A stretch of 64,000 nt of DNA from Henriciella sp. (GCF_029936995.1 NZ_JAPYRE010000001.1:558001-622000), one strand, 5' to 3'. Shown: positions 55,936 to 64,000, counted from the first letter of the stretch. Notes: generated by a model not told the origin, from the letters alone. Program-made: numbers and translations.

Positions 55936-57024
55936 ATGAAACTCAAATATTTTTCCGCGGGTCTCGTGCTCGCGCTAGCCGCTGTGCCTCACGCAGCTGC
56001 GCACGAGAACGACCCTGCCGCACCCCACGCCATGGATCACGCCCCGATCGGTGTGATGGGCGACCACCGCCATGCTGAAGGCGAGTGGATGGTCTCCTAC
56101 CGCTACATGCGCATGAACATGGACGGCAATCGCCTCGGGACCGACTCCATCTCACCTGACGAGATCGTGACGACACAGCCCAACCGCTTTGCTGGCCAGC
56201 CGGGCCAGCCGCCAACCCTTCGGGTCGTGCCGGAAGACATGCAGATGAACATGCATATGGCCGGGTTCATGTATGGCCTGAGTGACCGGGTCACGCTCAT
56301 GCTGATGGGGAATTACGTTACCAGCTCGATGAACCACATCACCTATCAGGGTGGCATGGGCACGACACGTCTTGGCGGGTTTACAACCGAGGTGGAAGGC
56401 ATTGGCGATACGTCCGTCACCGCAATTATCGGGCTGGACGATGGCAGCACCCCGGATCGACAGCTTAACCTCAACCTCGGCCTGTCGCTGCCGACAGGAT
56501 CTATTGAGGAAACTGACACCATCCTGACGCCTATGGGCATGACGCCGACACCGCGTCTGCCTTATCCGATGCAGACCAGCTCGGGCACATGGGACGCCAA
56601 GGCTGCGCTGACCTGGTGGCAGAAGAAAGGGCAGTGGAGCTTCGGAAGCCAGGGATCGGCACTTGTCCGGCTGGACGACAATGATGCCGGTTATGCGCTG
56701 GGTGACCGTTATGAAGCAACGGCATGGCTGGCTTATGAGCCTCTTCACTGGGCATCGGTTTCAGGCCGGATTAAGGGTGTCAGCCAGGGCAGTATTGACG
56801 GGAGTGATCCGAATATCGTCGCACCTGTCCAGACGGCGAACCCGGACAATCAGGGGGGGGAGACGGTTGAAGCTCTTCTGGGGCTGAACCTGGTTGGCCA
56901 GCAGGGAGCCTTGCGTGGTCAGCGTCTCGCCTTCGAGGTTGGTTTGCCGTTGTATCGAGACCTGAATGGCCTACAGCTGGAAACGGATACAACCTTTACG
57001 GTTGGCTGGCAGAAAGCCTGGTAG
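55936..57024 (+). CDS. Met/His-rich outer-membrane protein
   Basis: The 362-residue protein has a signal peptide (MKLKYFSAGLVLALAAVPHAAA) and beta-barrel-like sequence rich in short aromatic strands, ending TTFTVGWQKAW. The N-terminal region is very rich in Met and His (HAMDHAPIGVMGDHRH, RYMRMNMDGN, PEDMQMNMHMAGFMYG). That pattern is typical of copper-handling outer-membrane proteins. The translation start at 55936 has AAGGA 11 nt upstream. The pair with the cysteine-rich protein suggests shared metal function; this is inference. Confidence 0.72.
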   Translation: MKLKYFSAGLVLALAAVPHAAAHENDPAAPHAMDHAPIGVMGDHRHAEGEWMVSYRYMRMNMDGNRLGTDSISPDEIVTTQPNRFAGQPGQPPTLRVVPEDMQMNMHMAGFMYGLSDRVTLMLMGNYVTSSMNHITYQGGMGTTRLGGFTTEVEGIGDTSVTAIIGLDDGSTPDRQLNLNLGLSLPTGSIEETDTILTPMGMTPTPRLPYPMQTSSGTWDAKAALTWWQKKGQWSFGSQGSALVRLDDNDAGYALGDRYEATAWLAYEPLHWASVSGRIKGVSQGSIDGSDPNIVAPVQTANPDNQGGETVEALLGLNLVGQQGALRGQRLAFEVGLPLYRDLNGLQLETDTTFTVGWQKAW

Positions 57025-57032
57025 AAAGATGG

Positions 57033-57068
57033 TATCCCGGAAACGCTCGCTGAAGGGTTTCCGGGATA
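57033..57068. terminator. Bidirectional hairpin between the Met/His-rich protein and the PQQ-type dehydrogenase
   Basis: Perfect 12-bp arms TATCCCGGAAAC (57033-57044) and GTTTCCGGGATA (57057-57068) with a 12-nt loop lie between the ends of convergent genes. There is no T run on either side, so termination strength is uncertain. Confidence 0.5.
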
Positions 57069-57089
57069 TCCGTTACTTGAATGGGCGGC

Positions 57090-58295
57090 CTATTCTTCCG
57101 GAGTCAGCCGGACCAAGCGGCCGCCTTCGCCATCCTCGAGAACATAGACCGCGCCGTCCGGGCCCTGCTCGACCTCGCGGATACGCTTGCCCCATTCATA
57201 TCTTTCGGCCTCGTTCGCCGTCGTCTCCATCGTGCTGGATGTGCCGCCGGAGCCCTGATTGTCGAGCGGGGTTTCCTCGAATGTCACGCGGATCAGGGCC
57301 TGTGAGGAAAGTCCCCCGATGAAGGCATTCCCCTGCCAGTCGGAAAACATCTCGCCATCATAGATAATCAGGCCCGCCGGGCTGATAACCGGCGTCCATG
57401 AAAGCGCAGGGTTCTCATAGATCGGATAATCTTCGTGATTTCCGAAGAACTGCTTGTCGTTATAATGCACGCCGTTCGAGACGATGGGATAGCCGTAATT
57501 TTCGCCTTTCACGATACGGTTGAGTTCATCGCCATCCTTGGGGCCCATTTCGTGCGCCCAGAGCTGGCCATCTGCATCGAAAGCCACGCCAAGCAGGTTG
57601 CGGTGGCCAAGCGACCAGATCGTGTCCGTAACACCGCCGCTGCCATAGAAGGGATTGTCTTCCAGCGCCTTGCCGTCGGTTGTGACACGAATGATCTTGC
57701 CGAGGTTCATGTCCATGTTTTGCGCCGGACTGAATTTCTGGCGCTCACCGGATGTGATAATGAGGTTTCCGTCCGGCGCGATGGCGAGGCGGTGACCATA
57801 ATGCCCGTTGCCCGGCACCTTCTGGGACTGTTCCCATACGCGGTTGCGCTCATTCAGGTTGCCACCCTCGTCGGTCAGGCTGAGCATGGCTTTCTCGACC
57901 ACGGCACCGCTCAGGGAATCATCTTCTTCATCACGCTCCACATAGGATACGAAGACGGTGTTGTTCTCTTCGAAGTCTGGATGGATGATGATGTCGTCGA
58001 GCCCGCCTTGTCCGCGCGGATCGACTTCAGGCACGTTCGTGATCTCACCGAGTTTGGACCCTTCGGCGTCCAGTAACCAGAGATTGCCGTCCTTCTCACT
58101 GACGAGCGCACGGCCATCCGGAAGGAAGGTCATGGCCCAGGCGCTGTCGAAGGTTTCAAGTGGTGTGGCGGTGAGGGGCGTGCCCGAACTCCCTTCGACT
58201 GTCATTGCCTCGCCCGACTGGGCATGAGCGTACAATCCGATTGCGGCAATGGAAGTTGAGAGCAGGGTGGTACGCAGGAGTTTAGCGGCAGACAT
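57090..58295 (-). CDS. PQQ-dependent aldose sugar dehydrogenase-like protein
   Basis: The 401-residue protein has a signal peptide (LLSTSIAAIGLYAHAQ) and the soluble glucose dehydrogenase/YliI beta-propeller: WAMTFLPDGRALVSEKDGNLWLL, GQGGLDDIIIHPDFEENNTVFVSY, the catalytic-histidine region NGHYGHRLAIAPDGNL and GHRNLLGVAFDADGQLWAHEMGP with metal/PQQ residues. It would oxidise aldoses in the periplasm. AAAGG lies 8 nt before the ATG. Cofactor use is a family inference. Confidence 0.88.
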   Translation of the reverse strand: MSAAKLLRTTLLSTSIAAIGLYAHAQSGEAMTVEGSSGTPLTATPLETFDSAWAMTFLPDGRALVSEKDGNLWLLDAEGSKLGEITNVPEVDPRGQGGLDDIIIHPDFEENNTVFVSYVERDEEDDSLSGAVVEKAMLSLTDEGGNLNERNRVWEQSQKVPGNGHYGHRLAIAPDGNLIITSGERQKFSPAQNMDMNLGKIIRVTTDGKALEDNPFYGSGGVTDTIWSLGHRNLLGVAFDADGQLWAHEMGPKDGDELNRIVKGENYGYPIVSNGVHYNDKQFFGNHEDYPIYENPALSWTPVISPAGLIIYDGEMFSDWQGNAFIGGLSSQALIRVTFEETPLDNQGSGGTSSTMETTANEAERYEWGKRIREVEQGPDGAVYVLEDGEGGRLVRLTPEE

Positions 58296-58372
58296 TGGGA
58301 ATACCTTTCTCGCAGAGTGTAACCATTCAGCTAGAATTGTTACGCATGAGGGAAAGGCTGGTTGCGTCGGAC

Positions 58373-59443
58373 CTATCCAAGCCAGTCCAGCGCATCATGG
58401 TCTGTAATCAGGTCGACTGCGCCATTCAGCATCCGGAAAAACATGTCATCGCCCCGCTCGGTCTGCGTCACCAGCATGGCGGCAAAGAAGGCGGTGAAGA
58501 AGTGCTGGTAAGCTCCTGAAACATAATGCCGGAAGAACTCGTCACGGCTATAGTTACCGACGCCGAGACGCGCCATCTCTTCCAGATAGATCCCGGTCAG
58601 CCGGGCTTCATGCTCGCGCCGTGTGGCCGGATCAATCGCCCCCGAAATGAAGTAGCCGACATCGGCACCGCCCGGCCCGTAACCAAAGGACTGCCAGTCG
58701 ACCACGGTGACCGGTCTTTCAGTGTTGGAAAGGTCGAACAGCATGTTGTCAGGCCGGAAGTCGGAATGGATGAGACAGCGTGCGCCTGCACGTTTGTCAT
58801 TATAACCTTCCATGTTGCGGCTCATCGAATCGCCGATGCGTGTGGCTTCAGGCGTGACCCGGCCGCCATACCGTGCCTTGAAGCCGTCCCAGAGCCCGGC
58901 GATCATGTCAGGGTCAATCGGGTCCTGGGCGTGTTTGGTGTTCATCACCCACGGGTACTCGTCCAGTTTCTCATCCTGCCAGTAGGCAGAATGCAGCTTG
59001 GCGGCTTCACGTATGACGAGTCCTGCCTCGTCGAGGGTGACGCCATTGAGCTGGTCGCCCTGCTGCGCCGGGGCGAGGTCGCCCATGATGAGGACGAAAT
59101 CGTGGGTGTCTTCGTCGACATCTGTGAAATAGCAGCGCGGTGTGGAAATCCGCGCATTCTCCTGGAGCAGCTGGTAGAATTTTACCTCGCGGTGGTAATT
59201 GCCCAGCTGGATGCCTGCAGCACGGCTTTCCTCGCCTTCTGAAGGAAATTTGCCGATTACCGTTTCCGGCGCATCGGGAGCAGCGCTTTCATAATCCAGC
59301 CTGAAGCGCACACAGTCTCCGATCTGGCCGGTGCCGACCTTGCCGGCGTCGAAAGCACGGACCTTTGCGTCGATACCGTCTGCGGCCAGCGCATCGCTCA
59401 GCCATTCAGCGTCGATATCCCGCCAGGTGCGGATGTCCGGCAT
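58373..59443 (-). CDS. Phosphotransferase-fold protein (APH / DUF1679-like)
   Basis: The 356-residue protein has a protein-kinase-like/APH fold: DCVRFRLDYESAAPDAPETVIGKFP, LIMGDLAPAQQGDQ, and the catalytic loop CLIHSDFRPDNMLFD with a following VVDWQSFGYGPGGADVGYF. Its ATG overlaps the stop of the SnoaL-like gene (TGATG). The family phosphorylates small hydroxyl compounds or acts on acyl-CoA-linked substrates; the substrate is unknown. Third gene of a three-gene unit with a monooxygenase. Confidence 0.85.
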   Translation of the reverse strand: MPDIRTWRDIDAEWLSDALAADGIDAKVRAFDAGKVGTGQIGDCVRFRLDYESAAPDAPETVIGKFPSEGEESRAAGIQLGNYHREVKFYQLLQENARISTPRCYFTDVDEDTHDFVLIMGDLAPAQQGDQLNGVTLDEAGLVIREAAKLHSAYWQDEKLDEYPWVMNTKHAQDPIDPDMIAGLWDGFKARYGGRVTPEATRIGDSMSRNMEGYNDKRAGARCLIHSDFRPDNMLFDLSNTERPVTVVDWQSFGYGPGGADVGYFISGAIDPATRREHEARLTGIYLEEMARLGVGNYSRDEFFRHYVSGAYQHFFTAFFAAMLVTQTERGDDMFFRMLNGAVDLITDHDALDWLG

Positions 59444-59817
59444 CAGTTTCCGCCCTCAAGCTTGTGAACATAGACTTCATTATGCTTGATCAGGTCATGT
59501 TCAAGCAGCACGAGATCGAATCCACGCAGCTTGCCATCCTTGCCGCCCTCGCCAATGTCGCAATACCAGCGCCCGCAGAAGCCTCCCTCAATGCCCCAGA
59601 CCATTTCCGGCTTGTAGGTCATTGGCGGAGTAGAGGCGAAAAGCGTGGTGAGATACTCACGCAGGGCGTCGCGCCCTTCGATCCCGCCTGCCGTCTGCGG
59701 GTCCTTGTAAACGGTATCAGCCGAATAGAAGCCGACCAGCTTCTCGACATCCTTGTCTGTCCAGGCCTGAAGCCAGGCATTGTTATAGCGTTCGAGATCC
59801 ATAGGGCTCATCATCAT
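59443..59817 (-). CDS. SnoaL-like / NTF2-fold protein
   Basis: The 124-residue protein has the NTF2 cone fold pattern: DLERYNNAWLQAWTDKDVEKLVGFYSADTVYKDPQ, then GRDALREYLTTLFASTPPMTYKPEMVWG. SnoaL-like domains often isomerise or hydrate small substrates. The start is one of three clustered ATGs (59817, 59814, 59811); the ribosome-binding site favours 59811. It overlaps the stop of the upstream monooxygenase. Confidence 0.82.
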   Translation of the reverse strand: MMMSPMDLERYNNAWLQAWTDKDVEKLVGFYSADTVYKDPQTAGGIEGRDALREYLTTLFASTPPMTYKPEMVWGIEGGFCGRWYCDIGEGGKDGKLRGFDLVLLEHDLIKHNEVYVHKLEGGN

Positions 59818-61043
59818 CCTTCAAGTACCCTCGTCATGTGCGCTTCGGTGAAAATCTCGTCCGGTACGCTGTCTGGCCCGCCCATGATGGCAAAGCCGTG
59901 CATGCCGAGGCTTGGGTCGGCAGCACTTCGTTCATGGTAGCGCTTGCGCCGGGCCCTGGCTGTCTCGTCGAACTCCATGTCGAGTGTTGCCTGGAGCACT
60001 GCGGCAAAGCGCAGGCGGCGCATCCGTTCGGCGCGTTCTTCGGCATAGGGGCGGAAGTCTGGCGTCTCGCCCTTCGTTGTATTCTTGAGAATGTCCGAAA
60101 CCATGCGGACATCGCGATATGTGATCGACAGGCCGAGGCCGTTGATCGGATCGTTCCAGCCGGCTGCATCGCCGATCAGGACCGCACCCTCCGTATATGG
60201 CGTCTCGGTCCAGCTATCATTGTTGAAATAGGAGAAGAGCGGGCCGGCGGGGGTGCCATTGGCGATCTTCTCATTGTGCGGGGCAGAGCGCATGCGGAAC
60301 GCCTCGAGGAAGCGGCGTGCGCCGTCCTCGCCAGCAAAGCGGCCCTTCTCGTCCAGGGCATAGCCGCCATAGACGCGCACCCGGTTGCCGCCTTGCGGAA
60401 AGGCAAGGAAACCGAAATCACCCTCAGTGCCAATCGCTTGCCGGGTGTCTTCCCAGCCCTCGACATCATCGACCAGCAATCCGGCGAACCAGTGATGCGG
60501 CTTGTTCTGTTGCAGCTTTATGCCCGCCGCCTTGCGGACCATGGACTGGCGGCCTTCAGCGCCCACGATAAGCGGGGCATGTGCGGTGTGTTCGACTTCG
60601 TCCCTGATATAGGTGACGGAGGGAGCAGCACCGAGCTGCACATCCGTGACGGCCACGCCGCGCAAGGCGTCTGCCCCAGAGCGAACGGCTTCGTCAAACA
60701 GGGTCTGGCAGTGATGAGGGTGACCGATGGCCAGCGGGCCTGGCACGCCTTCGGCAAAGATTTCCAGGGGCAGGGGATTGCTCTCGGCCGTCTCAGGTGT
60801 GCGGCTTTCATCATAGGTGATGTGTTGCTTGATATGGTGGCCGCCCGCTGCACGCAGGAGTTCGTAAAGGCCCAGCCGCCTGACTTCGCTCACCCCCCAG
60901 GGCGCAATCCATTCGCCGCGCACACGGTCCTCATAGGCGTCGCTTCTCTCAAGAAGCAGGACGGACTGGCCTGCCTTCGCAAGCGTAGCCGCAAGCGCAG
61001 AGCCGCCAATACCGCCTCCGACAATGATCACGTCATAGGCCAA
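59814..61043 (-). CDS. FAD-dependent monooxygenase
   Basis: The 409-residue flavoprotein has the FAD motif DVIIVGGGIGGSALAATLAKAG (residue 4 on), the DG-type GAEGRQSMVRKAA and the second FAD motif VLIGDAAGWNDPINGLGLS, as in aromatic hydroxylases and squalene-type epoxidases. A TTG start with GGAGG about 5 nt upstream is needed to keep the FAD motif. It begins the unit SnoaL-like/phosphotransferase. It is divergent from crcB. Substrate unknown. Confidence 0.87.
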   Translation of the reverse strand: MAYDVIIVGGGIGGSALAATLAKAGQSVLLLERSDAYEDRVRGEWIAPWGVSEVRRLGLYELLRAAGGHHIKQHITYDESRTPETAESNPLPLEIFAEGVPGPLAIGHPHHCQTLFDEAVRSGADALRGVAVTDVQLGAAPSVTYIRDEVEHTAHAPLIVGAEGRQSMVRKAAGIKLQQNKPHHWFAGLLVDDVEGWEDTRQAIGTEGDFGFLAFPQGGNRVRVYGGYALDEKGRFAGEDGARRFLEAFRMRSAPHNEKIANGTPAGPLFSYFNNDSWTETPYTEGAVLIGDAAGWNDPINGLGLSITYRDVRMVSDILKNTTKGETPDFRPYAEERAERMRRLRFAAVLQATLDMEFDETARARRKRYHERSAADPSLGMHGFAIMGGPDSVPDEIFTEAHMTRVLEG

Positions 61044-61186
61044 GTTGTCCTCCCATGCGTTTCTTTGTGAACGCTGAATGAAGGCACGGTATCCATGCGG
61101 TTTCAGCTGGCAAGACAGGACGCCGCGTCAGCTTTCATGCCGCATGGCCTATCGTTGGCGGGGCAATCGCTATAAAAGCCGCTCCC

Positions 61187-61570
61187 ATGATGAACCTGTT
61201 ACTGGTTGCGCTCGGCGGGGCCCTTGGGGCCAGCCTTCGCTATGGCACATACCTCGCCATAGACCGCTACGCCGCGGGCGGGGCAACGATGGGCACACTG
61301 GTCGTGAATATTGTCGGCAGTGGCCTGCTCGGGGCAATCGTGGCGTGGTTCATGGCCCGTGACCTGCCGGGCGAGTCCGCGCTCTGGATGTTCCTGACGG
61401 TCGGCGTTCTCGGTGCCTTCACGACTTTCTCGGCGTTTTCCCGCGAGACAGTCCACATGATCAATACAGGCGACATGACACGAGCTGTCATCTATGCGCT
61501 TGCCAATGTCGTCCTGTCAGTCGGTGCCTATCTTGCCGTCTGGCATATAGTCCGCCGGGTGGTGTCATGA
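61187..61570 (+). CDS. crcB: Fluoride ion channel CrcB/Fluc
   Basis: The 127-residue protein has four membrane helices and the Fluc motifs GGALGASLRYGTYL, GTLVVNIVGSGLLG and FLTVGVLGAFTTFSAFSRETVHM. Fluc proteins are dual-topology dimers that export fluoride. Two ATGs (61187, 61190) are possible. I found no fluoride riboswitch in the 140 nt upstream. Its stop overlaps the next gene's ATG. Confidence 0.92.
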   Translation: MMNLLLVALGGALGASLRYGTYLAIDRYAAGGATMGTLVVNIVGSGLLGAIVAWFMARDLPGESALWMFLTVGVLGAFTTFSAFSRETVHMINTGDMTRAVIYALANVVLSVGAYLAVWHIVRRVVS

Positions 61571-62562
61571 GTAATCAGGTAATCAACGAGACGGTCAGCC
61601 CTAAGGAAGAAGGCGTGCGCCTGGACCGCTGGGTGAAACGAAGGCTGCAGGTGACGCAGGGCCAGTTGGAGAAGCTGCTACGTTCCGGCCAGATCCGTGT
61701 CGATGGAAGCCGCGCAAAGGCCAATACGCGTCTTGAGGCAGGCATGGTCGTGCGCCTGCCACCGGTTCACCAGCCCACGGCTGAGGAGAAGGCGGCCCGC
61801 AAGTCCGGCAAGGTCTCCTCCCGCGACGAGCAGTTCATGCGTGAGATGGTCGTCTATCAGGACGATGAGATGTTTGCGCTGAACAAGCCTTCTGGCCTCG
61901 CTGTGCAGGGCGGCACGAAGCAGGGCGGTCGCCACATTGATGGTATGCTCGATGTTCTGTCGGACGGTGAATACCGCCCCAAGCTTGTCCACCGGCTGGA
62001 CAAGGAAACCTCCGGCCTGCTGCTGATCGCCCGCCATCCGGCGGCTGCAGCGCGCCTGGGAGACCTGTTCCGTTCGCGCGAGATGGAGAAGGTCTACTGG
62101 GCCGTCACCGTCGGTGCACCGAAGCCCCCGGCCGGGCAGGTGCGCTGCTGGATGACGAAGGGCCAGGGCCCGGAAGGTCGCGAACGCATGGTGCAGTGCG
62201 CCCAGAACGATGAAGGTGCGCGTCATGCCATTACTGACTATATCACCGTGTCGCAGGCGGCTCAGAAAGCCGCATGGGTGGCGCTTCGTCCGCAGACAGG
62301 CCGGATGCACCAGCTGCGCTTCCACATGCACGAGCTCGGCACCTCGATCCTTGGCGACGACAAGTATGTTACCCGCCGGGAAGTGCCGCAGGGCGTCGCC
62401 AGGGGGCTTCACCTGCATGCCCGTGCATTGCTCATACCGCGCAAGAACAAGAAACCGCTTCTGCTCGAGGCGCCGATCTCCGGACATATGAAAGACACGT
62501 TCAAGACGCTGGGCTTTCTGGAAGCCGAGGCGGGCAGCGATCCGCTCGAGCTGTTTATCTGA
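61567..62562 (+). CDS. RluC-like 23S rRNA pseudouridine synthase
   Basis: The 331-residue enzyme has an S4 RNA-binding domain (VRLDRWVKRRLQVTQGQLEKLLRSGQIRVDG), then the RluA catalytic domain with HRLDKETSG and RPQTGRMHQLRFHMHELG. Length and S4 domain suggest the RluC/RluD group modifying 23S rRNA. It overlaps crcB by 4 nt and is followed by the HAD gene, so the three form one unit. Confidence 0.9.
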   Translation: MSNQVINETVSPKEEGVRLDRWVKRRLQVTQGQLEKLLRSGQIRVDGSRAKANTRLEAGMVVRLPPVHQPTAEEKAARKSGKVSSRDEQFMREMVVYQDDEMFALNKPSGLAVQGGTKQGGRHIDGMLDVLSDGEYRPKLVHRLDKETSGLLLIARHPAAAARLGDLFRSREMEKVYWAVTVGAPKPPAGQVRCWMTKGQGPEGRERMVQCAQNDEGARHAITDYITVSQAAQKAAWVALRPQTGRMHQLRFHMHELGTSILGDDKYVTRREVPQGVARGLHLHARALLIPRKNKKPLLLEAPISGHMKDTFKTLGFLEAEAGSDPLELFI

Positions 62563-62573
62563 GGAGGCTGCCG

Positions 62574-63275
62574 GTGGAGCTCAAACTCGCCATCTGGGAC
62601 ATGGACGGCACAATCGTTGACTCGCGTGAAGTCATACAGGCGGCCATGTGCAAGGCATTCGGCCTGTGCGGACTGCCGGAACCTGAATATGAGGCGACCC
62701 GCAAGGTGATCGGCCTCGGTCTGGAGGAAGCCTGCGGCATCCTGGCCCCGGACTATCATGACGTGCCGGGCCTGAGCCTCGCTTACAAGCAGGCGTTCGT
62801 CGCCCGGCGAAGTGAAAAGAATTTTCGCGAGCCGCTATATCACGGGGCAGTCGAGACGCTTGATCGCCTGGCTAACGAGGGCTGGTTGATCGCGATGGCG
62901 ACTGGCAAGTCGCACCGCGGCATTCGTGCTATCTTCGAGATGCACCCTCTGGAGCAGTATTTCGATACGATCTGGTGTGCCGATGATGGGCCGGGCAAGC
63001 CACATCCTCATATGGTCGAGCAGGCAATGAATGCGCTGGGCTGCGAGCGGCCTCAGTCTGTCATAATCGGGGATGCCGTACACGACATCTCGATGGGGTT
63101 GAACGCTGGTATTCATACGATGGGGGTAAGCTGGGGATTTGGCCGCGCCGAGGAGCTTGAAGACGCCGGCGCCCATGAAGTTCACCATGACTTCACGAGC
63201 CTGAATGCCGCTCTGGATGCCTTCGCAGCAAAAAAATTAAACATCGCCGGAACTGACGTGGCGGCGTCGCGTTGA
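62574..63275 (+). CDS. HAD-superfamily phosphatase (phosphoglycolate phosphatase-like)
   Basis: The 233-residue enzyme carries the HAD motifs: DMDGTIVDSREV (nucleophile Asp), ATGKS, the Lys in DGPGKPHPHM, and IGDAVHDISMG. The large cap region is helical. The start is a GTG at 62574 with GGAGG 6 nt upstream, which sets the frame after the RluC-like gene; the longer open frame over that gene is wrong. The physiological phosphate ester is unknown. Confidence 0.88.
   Translation: MELKLAIWDMDGTIVDSREVIQAAMCKAFGLCGLPEPEYEATRKVIGLGLEEACGILAPDYHDVPGLSLAYKQAFVARRSEKNFREPLYHGAVETLDRLANEGWLIAMATGKSHRGIRAIFEMHPLEQYFDTIWCADDGPGKPHPHMVEQAMNALGCERPQSVIIGDAVHDISMGLNAGIHTMGVSWGFGRAEELEDAGAHEVHHDFTSLNAALDAFAAKKLNIAGTDVAASR
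63249..63273 (+). promoter_or_regulatory. EcfG-type stress promoter before the small lipoprotein
   Basis: GGAAC (63249-63253) and CGTT (63270-63273) with exactly 16 nt between match the EcfG consensus. It overlaps the end of the HAD gene; transcription would start near 63280, 28 nt before the lipoprotein start. Confidence 0.6.
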
Positions 63276-63307
63276 GCTGCTGAAGTCACACCAGCAAGGG
63301 GAATCCC

Positions 63308-63460
63308 ATGAAAAAATCAATGCTCGCACTTCTTTTCGCAATTGGCGCCGCTGGCACCGGAACGCTTGCTGCTTGCGGCGACGCGAATGATGGTCCGGTA
63401 GAGGAAGCCGGTGAAGAAGTTGATGAAGCTGCTGAGGAGATGGAAGAAGAAGTCGAGTAG
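63308..63460 (+). CDS. 50-residue lipoprotein (entericidin-like)
   Basis: This short protein has a signal peptide and lipobox TLAAC (Cys near 23), then an acidic Glu-rich tail (GEEVDEAAEEMEEEVE). The length and layout resemble entericidin-type small lipoproteins of stationary phase. It has GGGG 7 nt upstream of its ATG and an EcfG-type promoter. The antitoxin/toxin role of entericidins is not established for this sequence. Confidence 0.75.
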   Translation: MKKSMLALLFAIGAAGTGTLAACGDANDGPVEEAGEEVDEAAEEMEEEVE

Positions 63461-63496
63461 ACCTTTTTCTGTCGTAAAGACGTTTCAATACCGGAT

Positions 63497-63521
63497 AAGC
63501 CAGCCCAGAACGGGCTGGCTT
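63497..63521 (+). terminator. Intrinsic terminator after the small lipoprotein
   Basis: Perfect 10-bp arms AAGCCAGCCC (63497-63506) and GGGCTGGCTT (63512-63521), a 5-nt loop and a T-rich tail. It ends the lipoprotein transcript. Confidence 0.85.
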
Positions 63522-63618
63522 TTCTCTTTCAGGAGATGAACTTTTCTTCAGTTCCCCGGGATCGAATGCGCCTGTGCCGCGTTACTTTTTTGTCATTCAG
63601 TCAGGTGGGAAAGCGGTT

Positions 63619-64000
63619 ATGAATTTTCTCAGTATACACCATGTCTTTGCGGGTATGACGGCTGCCGCTCTTGGTGGCGGGGCCTTGGCGCTTACCGCAC
63701 AATCGACACCGGATCCTGTAAGGCTTGGACACACCTTCACTGCTGCTGACAAGGCCGTCTTCTCCAATGAGTTTGAAACCGCAGAAGGGGTTTGCGAGAT
63801 CGGTTATGCTCCGCGCAATGTCTGCTTTGAGGCGTCGCATCTCGAAACAAACATTGTGAAGGGCGAGCCGTTTCCGTCCAACATGTATCCGCTTGCCCTG
63901 GAGTGGCGTGCAAGGCTTGCCCTGACACGAAAGTCTGACGGGCTGAAAACGGTTCGCATCGGACAAACCCTGGCCCTGATAGACCGTGAGACGAATATGG
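63619..64000 (+). CDS. Secreted protein of unknown function, 3' end outside the window
   Basis: The open frame from an ATG at 63619 runs to the end of the window with no stop (127 residues so far). The first ~27 residues form a signal peptide (FAGMTAAALGGGALALTAQ), after which the mature sequence has short charged and aromatic strands (GYAPRNVCFEASHLETN). No family is recognisable. The minus-strand frame at 63601-63966 is its shadow. Confidence 0.7.
   Translation, partial: MNFLSIHHVFAGMTAAALGGGALALTAQSTPDPVRLGHTFTAADKAVFSNEFETAEGVCEIGYAPRNVCFEASHLETNIVKGEPFPSNMYPLALEWRARLALTRKSDGLKTVRIGQTLALIDRETNM

Noticed and set aside
61044-61186. Possible fluoride riboswitch upstream of crcB
   Set aside because: I could not find the conserved sequence blocks of the fluoride riboswitch in this region.

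Overview
The window is a GC-rich piece of an alphaproteobacterial chromosome, most likely from Hyphomonadaceae or close kin (Caulobacterales/Maricaulales). The evidence is a CcrM-type GANTC methyltransferase with a C-terminal RAMA-like domain, split b/b' subunits in an atpI-B-E-F'-F operon, the typical smc - dsbA-like - DUF721 - mutY order, ETF-QO divergent from a family 4 uracil-DNA glycosylase, EcfG-like stress promoters, many outer-membrane and lipoprotein genes, and a large TonB-dependent receptor. It is almost entirely core chromosome. I see no tRNA, rRNA, CRISPR array, insertion sequence, prophage or integrase.

Layout. 1-3.4 kb: end of a small membrane protein, an EmrE-like efflux protein and the F0 part of ATP synthase (minus strand), with stem-loops on both sides of the subunit c gene. 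3.5-12.5 kb: genome maintenance (SMC, DsbA-like thiol protein, DUF721, MutY), a CPA2 cation/proton antiporter and CcrM. 12.6-16.3 kb: a radical SAM protein, a BLUF blue-light sensor, a two-gene glycosyltransferase/DUF2064 unit, and a hemerythrin-like gene behind an EcfG-type promoter. 16.4-19.5 kb: uracil-DNA glycosylase and ETF-QO. 19.3-25.1 kb (minus): two related TPR lipoproteins, IspE and a MraY/WecA-type transferase, mostly with overlapping start and stop codons. 25.2-34.4 kb: polyprenyl diphosphate synthase on the minus strand, then a plus-strand run of DUF2007, TrmN6-like methylase, glyQ, a lipoprotein, glyS, a small membrane protein and ppdK.

34.7-37.2 kb: SleB-type cell-wall hydrolase, O-methyltransferase and an SDR. 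37.3-41.9 kb (minus): de novo NAD synthesis, nadA-(x-y)-nadB-nadC, where x and y are two related small secreted proteins of unknown function; a 15-bp palindrome just upstream of nadA looks like the operator. 42-51.2 kb: DUF885 lipoprotein, SapC-like protein, DsbD with a single-cysteine redoxin, a small periplasmic protein, an orphan oligopeptide-binding lipoprotein and a DUF3667 zinc-ribbon membrane protein. 51.5-57 kb: a 1010-residue TonB-dependent receptor, an RluA-type pseudouridine synthase, and a cysteine-rich protein followed by a Met/His-rich outer-membrane protein. 57-61 kb (minus): a PQQ-type sugar dehydrogenase and a three-gene unit (FAD monooxygenase, SnoaL-like, aminoglycoside-phosphotransferase fold). 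61.2-64 kb: fluoride channel CrcB, RluC-like synthase, HAD phosphatase, a 50-residue lipoprotein behind a second EcfG-type promoter, and the start of a secreted protein.

I found no clearly new multi-gene system. The observations most worth checking are the paralogue pair inside the NAD operon with its operator, the terminator-like hairpin after atpE, the two EcfG-type promoters, an insert of unusual composition in glyS, and the cysteine-rich/Met-His-rich gene pair that may handle metal.
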